Assembly: GCA_036172665.1 (NCBI GenBank)
Contig: JAYKNF010000013.1
Location: 3,162,001 to 3,226,000, forward strand
Source of the DNA: Prosopocoilus inquinatus
Taxonomy: Eukaryota; Arthropoda; Insecta; Coleoptera; Lucanidae
Reading direction: 5' to 3'
Length of the DNA stretch: 64,000 bases
This document shows positions 52,397 to 64,000 of this stretch, piece after piece. Positions within the stretch are counted from its first letter, which is position 1. The number at the start of each line of letters is the position of its first letter. The notes below the pieces were generated by a model. That model ran no database searches and had not been told where the DNA came from. It saw only the letters and a list, made by a program, of their open reading frames with translations. The position numbers were made by a program, and so were the translations under genes.

Positions 52397-54074
52397 GTTG
52401 TTCCTGTGATGTATCTAATCGATCCTTACTCATCTATCATGTTATTTGACGTTTGGACGGACTCCAGTAACTCTGATGTGAGATACGAAGTTCTCGGACG
52501 CAGCAGAAGCTGGAAATAGTTTTAAACGAAACAACACGCATTAGCGATGTTCCTGTGATGTATCAAATCGATCCTTACTCATCTATCATGTTATTTTACG
52601 TTTGGATGGACTCCAGTAACTCTGATGTGAGATACGACGTTTTCGGACGCAGCAGAAGCTGGAAATAGTTTTAAACGAAACAACACGTATTAGCGTTGTT
52701 CCTGTGCTGTATCTAATCGATCCTTACTTATCTATCATGTTATTTGACGTTTCGATGGACTCCAGTAACTCTGATGTGAGATACGAAGTTCTCGGACGCA
52801 GCAGAAGCTGGAAATAGTTTTAAACGAAACAACACGCATTAGCGATGTTCCTGTGAAGTATCTAGTCGATCCTTACTCATCTATCATGTTATTCTACGTT
52901 TGGATGGACTCCAGTAACTCTAATGTGAGATACGAAATTTTCGGACGCAGCAGCAGCTGGAAATAGTTTTAAACGAAACAACACATATTAGCGTTGTTCC
53001 TGTGATGTATCTAATCGATCCTTACTCATCTATCATGTTATTTGACGTTTGGACGGACTCCAGTAACTCTGATGTGAGAAACAAAGTTCTCGGACGCAGC
53101 AGAAGCTGGAAATAGTTTTGAACGAAACAACACGTATTAGCGTTGTTCCTGTGATGTATCTAATCGATTCTTACTCATCTATCATGTTATTTGACGTTTG
53201 GATGGACACCAGTAACTCTGATGTGAGATACGAAGTTCTCGGACGCAGCAGAAGCTGGAAATAGTTTTAAACGAAACAACACGCATTAGCGATGTTCCTG
53301 TGATGTATCTAATCGATCCTTACTCATCTATCATGTTATTTTACGTTTGGATGGACTCCAGTAACTCTGATGTGAGATACAAAGTTTTTGGACGCAGCAG
53401 AAGCTGGAAATAGTTTTGAACGAAACAACACGTATTAGCGTTGTTCCTGTGATGTATCTAATCGATCCTTACTTAGCTACTATGTTATTTGGCGTTTCGA
53501 TGGACTCCAGTAACTTTGATGTGAGATACGACGTTTTCGGACGCAGCAGAAGCTGGAAATAGTTTTAAACGAAACAACACGCATTAGCGATGTTCCTGTG
53601 ATGTATCTAATCGATCCTTACTCATCTATCATGTTATTTTACGTTTGGATGGACTCCAGTAACTCTGATGTGAGATACGACGTTTTCGGACGCAGCAGAA
53701 GCTGGAAATAGTTTTAAACGAAACAACACCCATTAGCGATGTAACTGTGATGTATCTAATCGATCCTTACTCATCTATCATGTTATTTTACGTTTGGATG
53801 GACTCCAGTAACTCTGATGTGAGATACAAGGTTTTTGGACGCAGCAGAAGCTGGAAATAGTTTTGAACGAAACAACACGTATTAGCGTTGTTCCTGTGAT
53901 GTATCTAATCGATCCTTACTTAGCTACTATGTTATTTGACGTTTCGATGGACTCCAGTAACTCTAATGTGTGATACGAAATTTTCGGACTCAGCAGCAGC
54001 TGGAAATAGTTTTAAACGAAACAACACATATAAGCGTTGTTCCTTTGATGTATCTAATCGATCCTTACTCATCT

Positions 54075-57000
54075 AACATGTTATTTGACGTTTGGATGGA
54101 CTCCAGTAACTCTAATGTGAGATACGAAATTTTCGGACGCAGCAGCAGCTGGAAATAGTTTTAAACGAAACAACACGCATTAGCGTTGTTCCTGTGATGT
54201 ATCTAATCGATCCTTACTCATCTATCATGTTACTTGGCGTTTCGATGGACTCCAGTAACTTTGATGTGAGATACGAAGTTCTCGGACGCAGCTGAAGCTA
54301 GAAATAGTTTTAAACGAAACAACACGTATTAGCGTTGTTCCTGTGATGTATCTAATCGATCCTTACTCATCTATCAAGTTATTTGACGTTTGGATGGACT
54401 CCAGTAACTCTGATGTGAGATACAATGTTTACGGATGCAGCAGAAGCTGGAAATAGTTTTGAACGAAACAACACGTATTAGCGTTGTTCCTGTGATGTAT
54501 CTAATCGATCCTTACTTATCTACTATGTTATTTGACGTATCGATGGACTCCAGTAACTATGACGTGAGATACGAAATTTCCGGACGCAGCAGAAGCTGGA
54601 AATAGTTTTAAACGAAACAACACGCATTAGCGATGTTCCCGTGATGTATCTAATCGATCCTTACTCATCTGTCATGTTATTTGACGTTTGGACGGACTCC
54701 AGTAACTCTGATGTGAGATACAAAGTTCTCGGACGCAGCAGAAGCTGGAAATAGTTTTGAACGAAGCAACACGTATTAGCGTTGTTCCTGTGATGTATCT
54801 AAACGATCCTTACTTATCTAACATATTATATGACGTTTCGATGGACTCCAGTAACTCTAATGTGAGATACGAAATTTTCGGACGCAGCAGCAGCTGGAAA
54901 TAGTTTTAAACGAAACAACACATATAAGCGTTGTTCCTTTGATGTATCTAATCGATCCTTACTCATCTATCATGTTATTTGGCGTTTCGATAGACTCCAG
55001 TAACTCTAATGTGAGATACGAAGTTCTCGGACGCAGCAGAAGCTGGAAATAGTTTTAAACGAAACAACACGCATTAGCGATGTAACTGTGATGTATCTAA
55101 TCGATCCTTACTCATCTATCATGTTATTTTACGTTTGGATGGACTCCAGTAACTCTGATGTGAGATACAAAGTTTTTGGACGCAGCAGAAGCTGGAAATA
55201 GTTTTGAACGAAACAACACGTATTAGCGTTGTTCCTGTGATGTATCTAATCGATCCTTACTTAGCTACTATGTTATTTGACGTTTCGATGGACTCCAGTA
55301 ACTCTAATGTGAGATACGAAATTTTCGGACGCAGCAGCAGCTGGAAATAGTTTTAAACGAAACAACACATATTAGCGTTGTTCCTGTGATGTATCTTATC
55401 GATCCTTACTCATCTATCATGTTATTTGACGTTTGGACGGACTCCAGTAACTCTGATGTGAGATACAAAGTTCTCGGACGCAGCAGAAGCTGGAAATAGT
55501 TTTGAACGAAGCAACACGTATTAGCGTTGTTCCTGTGATGTATCTAAACGATCCTTACTTATCTAACATATTATATGACGTTTGGATGGACTCCAGTAAG
55601 TCTGATGTGAGATACAAAGTTTTTTTACGCAGCAGAAGCTGGAAATAGTTTTAAACGAAACAACACGCATTAGCGATGTTCCCGTGATGTATCTAATCGA
55701 TCCTTACTCATCTGTCATGTTATTTGACGTTTCGATGGACTCCAGTAACTCTAATGTGAGATACGAAATTTTCGGACGCAGCAGCAGCTGGAAATAGTTT
55801 TAAACGAAACAACACATATTAGCGTTGTTCCTGTGATGTATCTAATCGATCCTTACTCATCTATCATGTTATTTGGCGTTTCGATAGACTCCAGTAACTC
55901 TAATGTGAGATACGAAGTTCTCGGACGCAGCAGAAGCTGGAAATAGTTTTAAACGAAACAACACGCATTAGCGTTGTTCCTGTGATGTATCTAATCGATC
56001 CTTACTCATCTATCATGTTATTTGGCGTTTCGATGGACTCCAGTAACTTTGATGTGAGATACGAAGTTCTCGGACGCAGCAGAAGCTGGAAATAGTTTTA
56101 AATGAAACAACACATATTAGCGTTGTTCCTGTGATGTATCTAATCGATCCTTACTCATCTATCATGTTATTTGGCGTTTCGATAGACTCCAGTAACTCTA
56201 ATGTGAGATACGAAGTTCTCGGACGCAGCAGAAGCTGGAAATAGTTTTAAACGAAACAACACGCATTAGCGTTGTTCCTGTGATGTATCTAATCGATCCT
56301 TACTCATCTATCATGTTATTTGACGTTTCGATGGACTCCAGTAACTCTATATGACGTTTGGAAGTTCTCGGACGCAGCAGAAGCTGGAAATAGTTTTGAA
56401 CGAAACAACACGTATTAGCGTTGTTCCTGTGATGTATCTAATCGATCCTTACTTAGCTACTATGTTATTTGACGTTTCGATGGACTCCAGAAACTCTAAT
56501 GTGAGATACGAAATTTTCGGACGCAGCAGCAGCTGGAAATAGTTTTAAACGAAACAACACATATAAGCGTTGTTCCTGTGATGTATCTAATCGATCCTTA
56601 CTCATCTATCATGTTATTTGACGTTTGGACGGACTCCAGTAACTCTGATGTGAGATACAAAGTTCTCGGACGCAGCAGAAGCTGGAAATAGTTTTGAACG
56701 AAGCAACACGTATTAGCGTTGTTCCTGTGATGTATCTAAACGATCCTTACTTATCTAACATATTATATGACGTTTGGATGGACTCCAGTAAGTCTGATGT
56801 GAGATACAAAGTTTTTGGACGCAGCAGCAGCTGGAAATAGTTTTAAACGAAACAACACGTATTAGCGTTGTTCCTGTGCTGTATCTAATAGATCCTTACT
56901 TATCTATCATATTATTTGACGTTTCGATGGACTCCAGTAACTCTGATGTGAGATGCGACGTTTTCGGACGCAGCAGAAGCTGGAAATAGTTTTAAACGAA

Positions 57001-60000
57001 ACAACACATATTAGCGTTGTTCCTGTGATGTATCTAATCGATCCTTACTCATCTATCATGTTATTTGACGTTTGGACGGACTCCAGTAACTCTGATGTGA
57101 GATACAAAGTTCTCGGGCACATCAGAAGCTGGAAATAGTTTTGAACGAAACAACACGTATTGGCGTTGTTCCTGTGATGTATCTAAACGATCCTTACTTA
57201 TCTAACATGTTATTTGACGTTTGGATGGACTCCAGTAACTCTAATGTGAGATACGAAATTTTCGGACGCAGCAGCAGCTGGAAATAGTTTTAAACGAAAC
57301 AACACGCATTAGCGTTGTTCCTGTGATGTATCTAATCGATCCTTATTCATCTCTCATGTTATTTGGCGTTTCGATGGACTCCAGTAACTTTGATGTGAGT
57401 TACGAAGTTCTCGGACGCAGCTGAAGCTAGAAATAGTTTTAAACGAAACAACACGTATTAGCGTTGTTCCTGTGCTGTATCTAATCGATCCTTACTTATC
57501 TATCATGTTATTTGACGTTTCGATGGACTCCAGTAACTCTGATGTGAGATACGAAGTTCTCGGACGCAGCAGAAGCTGGAAATAGTTTTAAACGAAACAA
57601 CACGCATTAGCGATGTTCCTGTGAAGTATCTAGTCGATCCTTACTCATCTATCATGTTATTCTACGTTTGGATGGACTCCAGTAACTCTAATGTGAGATA
57701 CGAAATTTTCGGACGCAGCAGCAGCTGGAAATAGTTTTAAACGAAACAACACATATAAGCGTTGTTCCTTTGATGTGTCTAATCGATCCTTACTCATCTA
57801 TCATGTTATTTGACGTTTGGACGGACTCCAGTAACTCTGATGTGAGATACAAAGTTCTCGGACACAGCAGAAGCTGGAAATAGTTTTGAACGAAACAACA
57901 CGTATTAGCGTTGTTCCTGTGATGTATCTAATCGATCCTTACTTAGCTACTTTGTTATTTGGCGTTTCGATGGACTCCAGTAACTTTGATGTGAGATACG
58001 AAATTTTCGGACGCAGCAGCAGCTGGAAATAGTTTTAAACGAAACAACACATATAAGCGTTGTTCCTTTGATGTGTCTAATCGATCCTTACTCATCTATC
58101 ATGTTATTTGACGTTTGGACGGACTCCAGTAACTCTGATGTGAGATACAAAGTTCTCGGACACAGCAGAACCTGGAAATAGTTTTGAACGAAACAACACG
58201 TATTAGCGTTGTTCCTGTGATGTATCTAATCGATCCTTACTTAGCTACTATGTTATTTGACGTTTCGATGGACTCCAGTAACTCTAATGTGAGATACGAA
58301 ATTTTCGGACGCAGCAGCAGCTGGAAATAGTTTTAAACGAAACAACACATATAAGCGTTGTTCCTTTGATGTGTCTAATCGATCCTTACTCATCTATCAT
58401 GTTATTTGACGTTTGGACGGACTCCAGTAACTCTGATGTGAGATACAAAGTTCTCGGACACAGCAGAAGCTGGAAATAGTTTTGAACGAAACAACACGTA
58501 TTAGCTTTGTTCCTGTGATGTATCTAAACGATCCTTACTTATCTAACATGTTATTTGACGTTTGGATGGACTCCAGTAACTCTAATGTGAGATACGAAAT
58601 TTTCGGACGCAGCAGCAGCTGGAAATAGTTTTAAACGAAACAACACGCATTAGCGTTGTTCCTGTGATGTATCTAATCGATCCTTACTCATCTATCATGT
58701 TACTTGGCGTTTCGATGGACTCCAGTAACTTTGATGTGAGATACGAAGTTCTCGGACGCAGCTGAAGCTAGAAATAGTTTTAAACGAAACAACACGTATT
58801 AGCGTTGTTCCTGTGATGTATCTAATCGATCCTTACTCATCTATCAAGTTATTTGACGTTTGGATGGACTCCAGTAACTCTGATGTGAGATACAATGTTT
58901 ACGGATGCAGCAGAAGCTGGAAATAGTTTTGAACGAAACAACACGTATTAGCGTTGTTCCTGTGATGTATCTAATCGATCCTTACTTATCTACTATGTTA
59001 TTTGACGTTTCGATGGACTCCAGTAACTATGACGTGAGATACGAAATTTCCGGACGCAGCAGAAGCTGGAAATAGTTTTAAACGAAACAACACGCATTAG
59101 CGTTGTTCCTGTGATGTATCTAATCGATCCTTACTCATCTCTCATGTTATTTGGCGTTTCGATGGACTCCAGTAACTTTAATGTGATATACAAAGTTTTT
59201 GGACGCAGCAGAAGCTGGAGGTAGTTTTGAACGAAACAACACGTATTAGCGTTGTTCCTGTGATGTATCTAATCGATCCTTACTCATCTCTCATGTTATT
59301 TGGCGTGTCGATGGACTCCAGTAACTTTGATGTGAGATACGACGTTTTCGGACGCAGCAGAAGCTGGAAATAGTTTTAAAGGAAACAACACGCATTAGCG
59401 ATGTTCCTGTGATGTATCTAATCGATCCTTACTCATCTATCATGTTATTTTACGTTTGGATGTACTCCAGTAACTCTGATGTGAGGTACGACGTTTTCGG
59501 ACGCAGCAGAAGCTGGAAATAGTTTTAAACGAAACAACACGCATTAGCGATGTAACTGTGATGTATCTAATCGATCCTTACTCATCTATCATGTTATTTT
59601 ACGTTTGGATGGACTCCAGTAACTCTGATGTGAGATACAAAGTTTTTGGACGCAGCAGAAGCTGGAAATAGTTTTGAACGAAACAACACGTATTAGCGTT
59701 GTTCCTGTGATGTATCTAATCGATCCTTACTTAGCTACTATGTTATTTGACGTTTCGATGGACTCCAGTAACTCTAATGTGAGATACGAAATTTTCGGAC
59801 GCAGCAGCAGCTGGAAATAGTTTTAAACGAAACAACACATATTAGCGTTGTTCCTGTGATGTATCTAATCGATCCTTACTCATCTATCATGTTATTTGAC
59901 GTTTGGACGGACTCCAGTAACTCTGATGTGAGATACAAAGTTCTCGGACGCAGCAGAAGCTGGAAATAGTTTTGAACGAAGCAACACGTATTAGCGTTGT

Positions 60001-60582
60001 TCCTGTGATGTATCTAAACGATCCTTACTTATCTAACATATTATATGACGTTTGGATGGACTCCAGTAAGTCTGATGTGAGATACAAAGTTTTTGGACGC
60101 AGCAGAAGCTGGAAATAGTTTTAAACGAAACAACACGCATTAGCGATGTTCCCGTGATGTATCTAATCGATCCTTACTCATCTGTCATGTTATTTGACGT
60201 TTCGATGGACTCCAGTAACTCTAATGTGAGATACGAAATTTTCGGACGTAGCAGCAGCTGGAAATAGTTTTAAACGAAACAACACATATTAGCGTTGTTC
60301 CTGTGATGTATCTAATCGATCCTTACTCATCTATCATGTTATTTGGCGTTTTGATAGACTCCAGTAACTCTAATGTGAGATACGAAGTTCTCGGACGCAG
60401 CAGAAGCTGGAAATAGTTTTAAACGAAACAACACGCATTAGCGTTGTTCCTGTGATGTATCTAATCGATCCTTACTCATCTATCATGTTATTTGGCGTTT
60501 CGATGGACTCCAGTAACTTTGATGTGAGATACGAAGTTCTCGGACGCAGCAGAAGCTGGAAATAGTTTTAAATGAAACAACA
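54075..60582 (-). repeat. Second 30-monomer (4470-bp) repeat
   Basis: Two stretches match at offset 4470: about 54075-54610 with 58545-59080 (TATCAAGTTA 54372 and 58842), and about 55030-56112 with 59500-60582 (CCCGTGATG 55681 and 60151). The stretch between them does not match at that offset although the spacing is preserved. Confidence 0.7.
56345..56363 (-). other. Templated 13-bp replacement inside a monomer
   Basis: After AGTAACTCT, the usual 13 bases before AAGTTCTCGG are replaced by ATATGACGTTTGG, a sequence that normally sits elsewhere in the monomer. The monomer remains exactly 149 bp. The same patch occurs at 60666 and 61709, 29 and then 7 monomers further on, so it was amplified afterwards. 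Confidence 0.8.
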
Positions 60583-61706
60583 CGTATTAGCGTTGTTCCT
60601 GTGATGTATCTAATCGATCCTTACTCATCTATCATGTTATTTGACGTTTCGATGGACTCCAGTAACTCTATATGACGTTTGGAAGTTCTCGGACGCAGCA
60701 GAAGCTGGAAATAGTTTTAAACGAAACAACACGCATTAGCGTTGTTCCTGTGATGTATCTAATCGATCCTTACTCATCTATCATGTTATTTGGCGTTTCG
60801 ATGGACTCCAGTAACTCTGATGTGAGATACAAAGTTTTTGGACGCAGCAGAAGCTGGAAATAGTTTTGAACGAAACAACACGTATTAGCGTTGTTCCTGT
60901 GATGTATCTAATCGATCCTTACTTAGCTACTATGTTATTTGACGTTTCGATGGACTCCAGTAACTCTAATGTGAGATACGAAATTTTCGGACGCAGCAGC
61001 AGCTGGAAATAGTTTTAAACGAAACAACACATATTAGCGTTGTTCCTGTGATGTATCTAATCGATCCTTACTCATCTATCATGTTATTTGACGTTTGGAC
61101 GGACTCCAGTAACTCTGATGTGAGATACAAAGTTCTCGGACGCAGCAGAAGCTGGAAATAATTTTGAACGAAGCAACACGTATTAGCGTTGTTCCTGTGA
61201 TGTATCTAAACGATCCTTACTTATCTAACATATTATATGACGTTTGGATGGACTCCAGTAAGTCTGATGTGAGATACAAAGTTTTTGGACGCAGCAGAAG
61301 CTGGAAATAGTTTTAAACGAAACAACACGCATTAGCGATGTTCCCGTGATGTATCTAATCGATCCTTACTCATCTGTCATGTTATTTGACGTTTCGATGG
61401 ACTCCAGTAACTCTAATGTGAGATACGAAATTTTCGGACGTAGCAGCAGCTGGAAATAGTTTTAAACGAAACAACACATATTAGCGTTGTTCCTGTGATG
61501 TATCTAATCGATCCTTACTCATCTATCATGTTATTTGGCGTTTTGATAGACTCCAGTAACTCTAATGTGAGATATGAAGTTCTCGGACGCAGCAGAAGCT
61601 GGAAATAGTTTTAAACGAAACAACACGCATTAGCGTTGTTCCTGTGATGTATCTAATCGATCCTTACTCATCTATCATGTTATTTGGCGTTTCGATGGAC
61701 TCCAGT
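59612..61706 (-). repeat. Eight-monomer repeat near the right end
   Basis: CCCGTGATG at 60151 and 61343 and the surrounding monomers repeat at 1192 bp. The second copy begins near 60804 and stops matching at about 61706. It has the same unit number as the duplication at 24840 but different monomers. Confidence 0.75.
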
Positions 61707-64000
61707 AACTCTATATGACGTTTGGAAGTTCTCGGACGCAGCAGAAGCTGGAAATAGTTTTAAACGAAACAACACGCACTAGCGTTGTTCCTGTGATGTA
61801 TCTAATCGATCCTTACTCATCTATCATGTTATTTGGCGTTTCGATGGACTCCAGTAACTCTGATGTGAGATACAAAGTTTACGGACGCAGCAGAAGCTGG
61901 AAATAGTATTAAATGAAACAACACGTATTAGCGTTGTTCCTGTGATGTATCTAATCGATCCTTACTCATCTATCATGTTATTTGGCGTTTCTATAGACTC
62001 CAGTAACTTTGATGTGAGATACGAAGTTCTCGGACGCAGCAGAAGCTGGAAATAGTTTTAAATGAAACAACACGTATTAGCGTTGTTCCTGTGATGTATC
62101 TAATCGATCATTACTCATCTCTCATGTTATTTGGCGTTTCGATGGACTCCAGTAACTTTAATGTGAGTTACGAAGTTCTCGGGCGCAGCTGAAGCTAGAA
62201 ATAGTTTTAAAGGAAACAACACGCATTAGCGTTGTTCCTGTGATGTATCTAATCGATCCTTACTTATCTATCATGTTATTTGGCGTTTCGATGGACTCCA
62301 GTAACTCTGATGTGAGATACAAAGTTTACGGACGCAGCAGAAGTTGGAAATAGTTTTAAATGAAACAACACGTATTAGCGTTGTTCCTGTGATGTATCTA
62401 ATCGATCCTTACTCATCTCTCATGTTATTTGGCGTTTCGATGGACTCCAGTAACTTTAATGTGAGTTACGAAGTTCTCGGGCGCAGCTGAAGCTAGAAAT
62501 AGTTTTAAAGGAAACAACACGCATTAGCGTTGTTCCTGTGATGTATCTAATCGATCCTTACTCATCTATCATGTTATTTGGCGTTTCGATAGACTCCAGT
62601 AACTTTGATGTGAGATACGAAGTTCTCGGACGCAGCAGAAGCTGGAAATAGTTTTAAATGAAACAACACGTATTAGTGTTGTTCCTGTGATGTATCTAAT
62701 CGATCCTTACTCATCTATCATGTTATTTGACGTTTCGATGGACTCCAGTAACTCTAATGTGAGATACGAAGTTCTCGGACGCAGCAGAAGCTGGAAATAG
62801 TTTTAAACGAAACAACACGCATTAGCGTTGTTCCTGTGATGTATCTAATCGATCCTTACTTAGCTACTATGTTATTTGACGTTTCGATGGACTCCAGTAA
62901 CTCTATTGTGAGATACGAAATTTTCGGACGCAGCAGCAGCTGGAAATAGTTTTAAACGAAACAACAGATATTAGCGTTGTTCCTGTGATGTATCTAATCG
63001 ATCCTTACTCATCTATCATGTTATTTGACGTTTGGACGGACTCCAGTAACTCTGATGTGAGAAACAAAGTTCTCGGACGCAGCAGAAGCTGGAAATAGTT
63101 TTGAACGAAACAACACGTATTAGCGTTGTTCCTGTGATGTATCTAATCGATCCTTACTCATCTATCATGTTATTTGACGTTTGGATGGACACCGGTAACT
63201 CTGATGTGAGATACGAAGTTCTCGGACGCAGCAGAAGCTGGAAATAGTTTTAAACGAAACAACACGCATTAGCGATGTTCCTGTGATGTATCTAATCGAT
63301 CCTTACTCATCTATCATGTTATTTTACGTTTGGATGGACTCCAGTAACTCTGATGTGAGATACGACGTTTTCGGACGCAGCAGAAGCTGGAAATAGTTTT
63401 AAACGAAACAACACGCATTAGCGATGTTCCTGTGATGTATCTAATCGATCCTTACTCATCTATCATGTTATTTGGCGTTTCGATGGACTCCAGTAACTTT
63501 GATGTGAGATACGACGTTTTCGGACGCAGCAGAAGCTGGAAATAGTTTTAAACGAAACAACACGCATTAGCGATGTTCCTGTGATGTATCTAATCGATCC
63601 TTACTCATCTATCATGTTATTTTACGTTTGGATGGACTCCAGTAACTCTGATGTGAGTTACAAAGTTTTTGGACGCAGCAGAGGCTGGAAATAGTTTTAA
63701 ACGAAACAACACGTATTAGCGTTGTTCCTGTGATGTATCTAATCGATCCTTACTTAGCTACTATGTTATTTGACGTTTCGATGGACTCCAGTAACTCTAA
63801 TGTGAGATACGAAATTTTCGGACGCAGCAGCAGCTGGAAATAGTTTTAAACGAAACAACACATATAAGCGTTGTTCCTGTGATGTATCTAATCAATCCTT
63901 ACTCATCTATCATGTTATTTGGCGTTTCGATGGACTCCAGTAACTTTGATGTGATATACAAAGTTTTTGGACGCAGCAGAAGCTGGAGGTAGTTTTGAAC

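Larger units (their letters stand above)
16402..64000 (-). repeat. 149-bp satellite, array 3 (reverse orientation)
   Basis: About 320 monomers on the strand opposite to arrays 1 and 2. CGTTGTTCCTG at 16416 and the last at 63869 are 47453 bp apart, against 319 periods of 149 (47531). The 78-bp difference is accounted for by four visible events: -1 near 23098, -74 near 40801, -1 near 42682 and -2 near 44584. At least five monomer classes recur, distinguished for example by TTAGCTACTATG with TAATGTGAG, GGACGGACTCC with TTCTCGG, TAAACGATCC with GTAAGTC, CTCTCATG with GAAGCTAG, and GTGCTGTATC with GACGTTTTCGG. No insertion of foreign sequence is seen. The array runs off the window end. Confidence 0.98.

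Noticed and set aside
37660..61906. Repeated frames of about 61-86 codons in array 3
   Set aside because: They are the longest stop-free windows within the 149-bp monomer. The frame rotates between monomers and the same peptide appears wherever the right monomer variants meet.
16402..64000. Hammerhead-like CTGATGTGAG ... CGAA motif in the 149-bp monomer
   Set aside because: The hammerhead core requires CUGANGA followed by a stem and GAAA. Here the seventh core base is U, no stem II can be drawn, and many monomers have CTAATG instead.
1..64000. CENP-B-box-like motif (TTCGnnnnAnnCGGG)
   Set aside because: I checked the TTCG occurrences in both monomers by eye. None is followed by the required A and CGGG at the right spacing.
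1..64000. CRISPR array
   Set aside because: The repeats are contiguous 149- or 120-bp tandem units without short repeats separated by unique spacers.

Overview
The window is almost entirely satellite DNA from a eukaryotic chromosome. I find no confident protein-coding gene, tRNA, rRNA, intact transposon or CRISPR array. Two unrelated tandem repeats account for about 59 of the 64 kb: a 149-bp monomer (about 40% GC by count of one monomer) and a 120-bp monomer (about 55% GC, with about 22 CpG in the consensus). High CpG retention, A-rich non-coding spacer and long homogeneous arrays fit an insect-like genome with little CpG methylation decay. Hymenoptera is a reasonable guess, but nothing here proves the lineage. 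A centromeric or pericentromeric location is an inference from array length and higher-order structure.

Layout from left to right: 149-bp array, forward (1-3137); 120-bp array (3138-5594), interrupted at 4497-4645 by a fragment of the spacer module; spacer module part A (5595-6001) and part B (6002-7284), followed by a short unique segment C (7285-7502); second 120-bp array (7503-9066); second 149-bp array, forward (9067-13969); third 120-bp array (13970-14694); a second copy of part A (14695-15108); part B again but inverted (15109-16401); and a 47.6-kb 149-bp array in the opposite orientation (16402 to the window end). The satellite strand therefore switches at the inverted part B.

The 149-bp unit keeps its length very strictly: 19 periods without net length change in array 1, 32 in array 2, and 319 periods with a net change of only -78 bp in array 3, which four visible events explain. 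Array 3 has nested higher-order structure. Tandem duplications of 8 monomers (1192 bp), 23 monomers (3427 bp) and 6 monomers (894 bp) sit inside larger blocks whose diagnostic markers recur at 64, 30, 20, 18.5, 9 and 2 monomers. A 30-monomer (4470 bp) offset appears twice independently.

The only candidate gene-like material is in the spacer module: a short minus-strand reading frame of 70 codons (5818-6030) with a TATA-like sequence upstream, present in four variously broken copies, and a TATA-like motif plus hairpin in segment C just upstream of a long open frame through the second 120-bp array. Both are weak. The long open frames in the 120-bp arrays are expected for a 120-bp (40-codon) unit without stops and are not treated as genes.
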